In this document: positions 37,801 to 43,800 of the stretch, piece by piece
How the letters are laid out: each line of letters opens with the position of its first letter
Position numbering within the stretch: position 1 is the stretch's first letter
Source: Notospermus geniculatus
Lineage: Eukaryota; Nemertea; Pilidiophora; Heteronemertea; Lineidae
DNA: 64,000 nucleotides
Direction of reading: 5' to 3'
Assembly: GCA_002633025.1 (NCBI GenBank)
Contig: NMRB01002559.1
Span: forward strand, 36,622-100,621
The notes under the pieces: model-generated
Told to the model about the DNA's origin: nothing
Databases searched by the model: none
Seen by the model: only the letters and a program-made list of their open reading frames with translations
Program-made: the position numbers and the translations under genes

Positions 37801-40800
37801 CCCAGCCGCTGTTTCGAATCTGGGGAACCGTAGCAGTACTGTGTGGCTGGCTGCGCAAGACTACACACAGCATTGGGGATTCCCAAAACCTCGATGCAGG
37901 ATAATGCTATAATATGTGGTTCTATACACTACGCACGCCTGTAGATGAGGTTGCACTAATATTTCGGCCGAACTGGGGAGTGAGTAGCGGTGCATAGTGT
38001 GCGGCTTTAACACTTCCCTCAAATGCGACATCCGACGGGTTTCCTAGACCACCTCACATATTGTGCCCAACTTCTCAGATTGCTGGATAATAGTTCTGAG
38101 AAATACCTAACGCGACATAGAAATTTTGCTGTGAGGTTTGTCATATCTACCAAGTATTTCAAAAAAATGTCCCACAAAATACTGCAGTGCAGTAGAATTG
38201 GAACTGTTATTCTGGGAACATTTATTTTGAAGCACCCTGTAGATGTGCTCAAGGTCATCGAATCAACTTGAGAGGCTGTTTGTAAAGTCAACATGTAGGC
38301 CTATTCTCTGTTCCAGATGTACCAGGTATTTGTTGGACTCAGAAATAAGTGATCTAAGAGATTAAATTTGTGCATTTTATATGCTGCTTATAAAATTTAG
38401 CAATTTTATTTGCTTCAAATTGAATAATTTAATGTTGATNACTATACCTACCTAAACTTGCAAACTAATAAAATCTCTTCCGTCCAGATCCGTGCACTTT
38501 CCTTATACTATAAATTTCTTGAAAAATCTCGACAAATTCAATCTAGCTCACAAAACGTAAACATACCGGTGGCACAAAACATATCAACACACAAAACCCC
38601 CCAACACAAAAGCTTTTGGAACAGCCGGCTTTTCATCACGCGTGAGCGAACGTGGCCGAGATATCACAATAGGCATTCAGACATGAATGAATTCCGATAT
38701 AGCAAAGAAGTATACGCCGAACTAGATCAGGATATTACCGATAATCTTATTATAATGGAAGGACTCCATTTTGAAATACGTCCGTACCAACTGGAGTTGA
38801 TCGCACCATATACAGGTGTACAGTGTAGCAATGTGTACAGATGGTAGGTCAACGAGCAAACATGGGTCTTTGTCACGCACATACTCATAAACTACGCATT
38901 GACCAGAGACAACAACGTTTGGGAATGTTTAGTTATTATTTGGGGAGTGTCCTCCACCTACTTTTAGGCCAGAAAGTGATGCGAGCTTTGCAGAATCAAT
39001 GGCTTTTCTGCACTAATCGAGCGGCGCATTTGCCATCACCTCTTTTGGTATTGCGGTTCACCATTCGCACCAATTCCGTGTGAGCCGCATAACCACCCTA
39101 CACCTGTCTTCGGCCATCGTCTCATTGCCACATCATTACGTCGAAGGTTTTCCGCTGAATTAAACTACTACATGTAAAACCCAATATTCAGGGATTTTCT
39201 ACATGACTTCAGCATGGTTTTGGTCTCCCTTACTGCCTATGGTGCCATTATATTTTTTACCCCTTATGCCATTCTCTGACCACATGCATCCTGTGCGTAT
39301 GTGCTCGCCATCATGGGTATCATGCTGGTTTACTTAATGAGGATTACTTTGATATTACTTTGATATTACATTTTCAGAATCAATAGAGCTCATAGAGCAA
39401 ACCACAACCGAATGTGAGGAGTTACGCGAGGAATTAAAACAAATAATCATGGATTTCAGCTTACCTCCCTCGCCTATAAGGTTTGTACACGATGATGGTA
39501 ACAGGAAAAACGCCGACCGACCGACTGACCGACCGACCGACCGACCGACCGACCTACTACAGATGTGGGAATTTCGTAACGAGTTTTAGCCTATGGTGCC
39601 ATTATATTTTTTACCCCTTATGCCATTCTCTGACCACATGCATCCTGTGCGTATGTGCTCGCCATCATGGGTATCATGCTAGTAATAATAATAATTATGG
39701 TGAGTTTTTATATAGTATCATAGCGTATTACGCTCTCTAAGCGCTTCACACATTGTTACCCCAGTCTATGATTCAGAAACGTTTCTGTAGAAACCAAAGG
39801 GCAGCCGACAATATAGCGGACACGATGGACATTTCAGGCCAGTTGAGAGTTACAGAGTGGCACGGAGGGGATCGAACCCACGACCTTCTGATCACAAGTC
39901 CACAGCCCTGATAATAGGCTATACCAATATCAACCTCTAAAGTTAAAAGTTAAAGTTAAAGTTTGGGTTTATAGTCTGATATCTACAACGGTAGAGGTGT
40001 CATCCGACTTTACACTTTAACCCCGGTCTATCTTGAAACCTTTCAGTAGAACTCAGATGAGCTGCTCATTCAGCGCTACAATCTGAGCATTTTCGACCGG
40101 TACCCATTTATACACCTGGGTGGAGAGAGGCCAGTGAGGCAAAGAGACTTGCCCAAAGTCTCACGCCCAGTGGGATTCGAACCCGGGACCCTCTGACCGC
40201 TAGTCGGAGGTCCGAACCACTATACCACCGTGGCTCCTCGCTATTGGTGTCATGTATGACCAGCAGTTCAACTCTTCATTCCAGATCCTATGATGGCTTT
40301 CGGTAGCCTCGAATTCTCAACAACGGCTGGGTCAAATTCGGCACAGAGTCCCATCGATTTGTCTTAATTCTTTTGCCGGACAGGGATAATCATGCTTTCA
40401 TTTTCCCAGCAAAAATATAACAGGGAGAAGTTCTTTCAGATATCCGGCGCAGTTTGTGTTTACGATCGAAATGGCGGCTGTTTTGAAATATGCAACACAT
40501 GCATCGCGTATGTGTACTGCATGCACTGAACATCGTGGCGAAATGAAACGGGTTTCAGAAGAAGATTCGTTATGTCAGTCTTACGCGAAAATGAAGACAG
40601 CAGAAAGATACCCACAAGAAAGACAAGTCGATTGATGTATCGTTTGTTAAATTCGATCCAGTCGTGGTGGAGAAATCTGCCGAAAACCGGATGATATATT
40701 AAGTATCTTTCGACATACTACATAATCAAATTGAATTATTATTTTAAAATCAATCAAGGCGGAAGCATACGCCTGCAACATAATGACACTTAGTTAGTGA

Positions 40801-43800
40801 TAAAACCCGGAACGAAACGAAACGAAATAAAATCATCGCAATGGGTGACTTTAAAGTTCGGAGTTGGTGTTAGTGTTGGTGTCAGTGTTGGTGTTGGTGT
40901 TAATCTGCAGCTCCAAACACCGGGTGTTGAGTCAACACCGGTGTTCACACCAGAGTTAACAAGCAGTGTTAACTTAACACCTGGTGTCAACCCCATGGGG
41001 AATCCCCACCTCCACAATCAGCCATTTTGACAGGATTTGTCCAGAGAAGGAGCAGAAGGTAGGTAAGGCATCAAAGTTTTATAGCCCATAGCGGCAGTAG
41101 GCCTATCAAATCAGATGGGCACAGTGCANNNNNNNNNNNNNNNNNNNNNNNNNNNNNNNNNNNNNNNNNNNNNNNNNNNNNNNNNNNNNNNNNNNNNNNN
41201 NNNNNNNNNNNNNNNNNNNNNNNNNNNNNNNNNNNNNNNNNNNNNNNNNNNNNNNNNNNNNNNNNNNNNNNNNNNNNNNNNNNNNNNNNNNNNNNNNNNN
41301 NNNNNNNNNNNNNNNNNNNNNNNNNNNNNNNNNNNNNNNNNNNNNNNNNNNNNNNNNNNNNNNNNNNNNNNNNNNNNNNNNNNNNNNNNNNNNNNNNNNN
41401 NNNNNNNNNNNNNNNNNNNNNNNTAAAGCAACGCAATCGGCTATCCATGCCGTCAGGAATGCACATCTCTTCTCCTGTTAACCTTCCAAATGACGATGGT
41501 GGAAGTGGAAGTGACGTAAGTCTCGCAGACAGCACGAATATGACGTCAAAGGAGTCGGGTGCAGTTGGCGTGAAGCGGCATTTACCGGTGATCAGTGGTT
41601 CAAATAAACGTTTGGGTGCGAAAGGCGCAGAGCAAAAACAAAAGGAAAACGTCGATGACAGTAGCGACAGCGTTTCTGAAATTCTCTCCGCTGGGGAGGA
41701 TTCATTTGATAAGAGGACACGGAGTCTGGACCGGCGATTAATGCCGCCTCCGTCATCTAGTATTGTGAGTAAATCTTCCAAGGATGCGTTTCTGAAGAAA
41801 GCATTTCAGAGCAAGCGAGGTTACTCGACAGATTCGATGAAATTTCATACTAAAGAAACGGTGCTTGGAAAGTCAGAGAAGACAAAGAATTCAACTGTTG
41901 GGGATAAGGCCCTTGATCTCACGGACACTGACTCGGATACGGAGCCTGGCAAAAAGATGACATTTACAGAAAAATTGGTACCTGAAACGTCGGTTAGTGT
42001 GACTGTTTCACAGCCTGAGAGTTCACAATCAACGTCCATTGATATAAAGGATCTCAGTGCCAGTCCACATGAGCTACCAGTCAGAGATCATTCTCCTAAT
42101 AAAGACCCTAGTGCGGGCAAGAAACTCTCTCAATCTGGACCTCCTTTCTCCTCAGGGCTTGAGCGAAAGCATCGACACAGCGAACCTTCTATCTCGTTGT
42201 TCGGCGCACCGCACACAAGTGGGGTAAAAACTGATACTAGTCGGACGGAACAAACCGTGACTTTGTCCAAAGCTTTGTCCGCGACATCTGTCGTCAATAC
42301 GGCAATGTCAACTCATACAGTTCATATCGGAATGGGAGGAGTCAGTCCGCCGGACAGTCCCAGGAAAGAGGAGCTCAAAGCGTCAGAAGTGTCCGGTAGA
42401 CCGCCGCACTCTCCCAAATCATTACGGAGGTCTGATCCCGGTTGTAGTTCTCCGCGGGTAAAAAAGAAATCGGAGACATTCACAGGAACCGTAACGACTA
42501 ACAATAAATCTCATGATTTTCGAGATCCAACGTTTCGACGAAAACATGAACTAGCTCGACCAATTAGTCCCCGACCTTCAAGCCCACGATCAAAAGACTT
42601 CAAGGATGCACATCTGCCCTCCAGTCCTCATGGCAAGGACGTGAATGGTGATGCTGGGAGTGGGAAGACTGACTGGCGACAGGTGGCCAATCGGAGGAGT
42701 AGTGTCCCTGGGACGGGGTCGGACTCGTCACATTCCTCACCACATTCATCTCCAAGGTATGTGTTTTTTGTGAGCAGCACCTTCCACCCTCCACCCTGAG
42801 GTAATCAGTGGTCCATAGTACTTGCTTGTGTGGTATGACGTAGAGAGCGAGTGCCAAGAGCACTGCCCCCCCCACAGTGCCTCTAAATTTTCTCTCTCTT
42901 GCAGCAAAACACCGAACACATCGCCAGTCAAATCTAGATCAGGGCGCACAAGTCCAAAACACGGCCAGGAGACTGAAGAAGGTGAGGACAGAAACTCTAG
43001 GGAGGTTCAGATAACGTACCGAATTTCGACTCCGACTCCAGAGGATTCCTTTTTGGGGAACTAGGTCATCAAATAGAAACAGGGTTTTCTCATTCAGGAG
43101 CACGCATCGAACCTGCCTGGGTGGTAAATTTATCTCCGACTTGAAAATCTGGATTTTAGCACCTCGGAGCGGGAGTGGGAGTCGGACGAGATCTCAACCT
43201 CGCTAATGTCATTAGGAGGCATTGATGACTTTTGCCTTGATAATGTGGTGTACTGATATTATCTTTATTTCTCAAGAGGACCACTACTTTGTAAACAGTC
43301 AAGTTTGGCCCATTTTGCTCTTGAAACGGAAAGGGAGGCCCGATTATATCATGGGTTCTTGCAGTCCTGCCAGTGCTCCCTAAAGACAGTCCTGAACTGC
43401 CTAAAAGGGCCATTTTGAATGTTATTTGATGGATCTGCTTGATCACTGGCACCTCATTTGTTTTAAGATAAAATATTTGGTTATTTCCAGAAATGTCAGA
43501 GGCGTGCTGTCAAGCCGTGGCTGATGTAAAGAAGTCAATGACAAAGGCAACAAATTTGTACCAAAGGGTAAAGCTTGTTTCAAAATCAGATATCGGTCGG
43601 TTTCAATCTCAGGGTACAGGATAAAAGTGCAGTCTGTTAGGAGTATTCCGTACCTGTGATGAAGTATGTCAGAGTACAGAGTTGTCCTGGCATAGGAAGG
43701 TGTGGGGTACAGGGGCTTGGGCACCTGGTCAATCCAGTAAATCCATACACTCATCCCCAGTGTTCAGTAGGCCAGGTATAGACCCACTAAACAGTGGCAT

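Noticed and set aside
40170-40237. A functional tRNA gene
   Set aside because: A and B boxes are good, but the arms do not form a clean cloverleaf and the sequence continues into a SINE body and tail.
41071-41781. 236-codon reverse ORF and other ORFs over the N gap
   Set aside because: The N run has no stops by construction. The real gene here is the + strand large exon.
41447-42799. ATG at 41447 as a gene start giving a 450-residue protein
   Set aside because: The frame is open upstream into the gap and a canonical donor ends the exon at 42756, so this is an internal exon.
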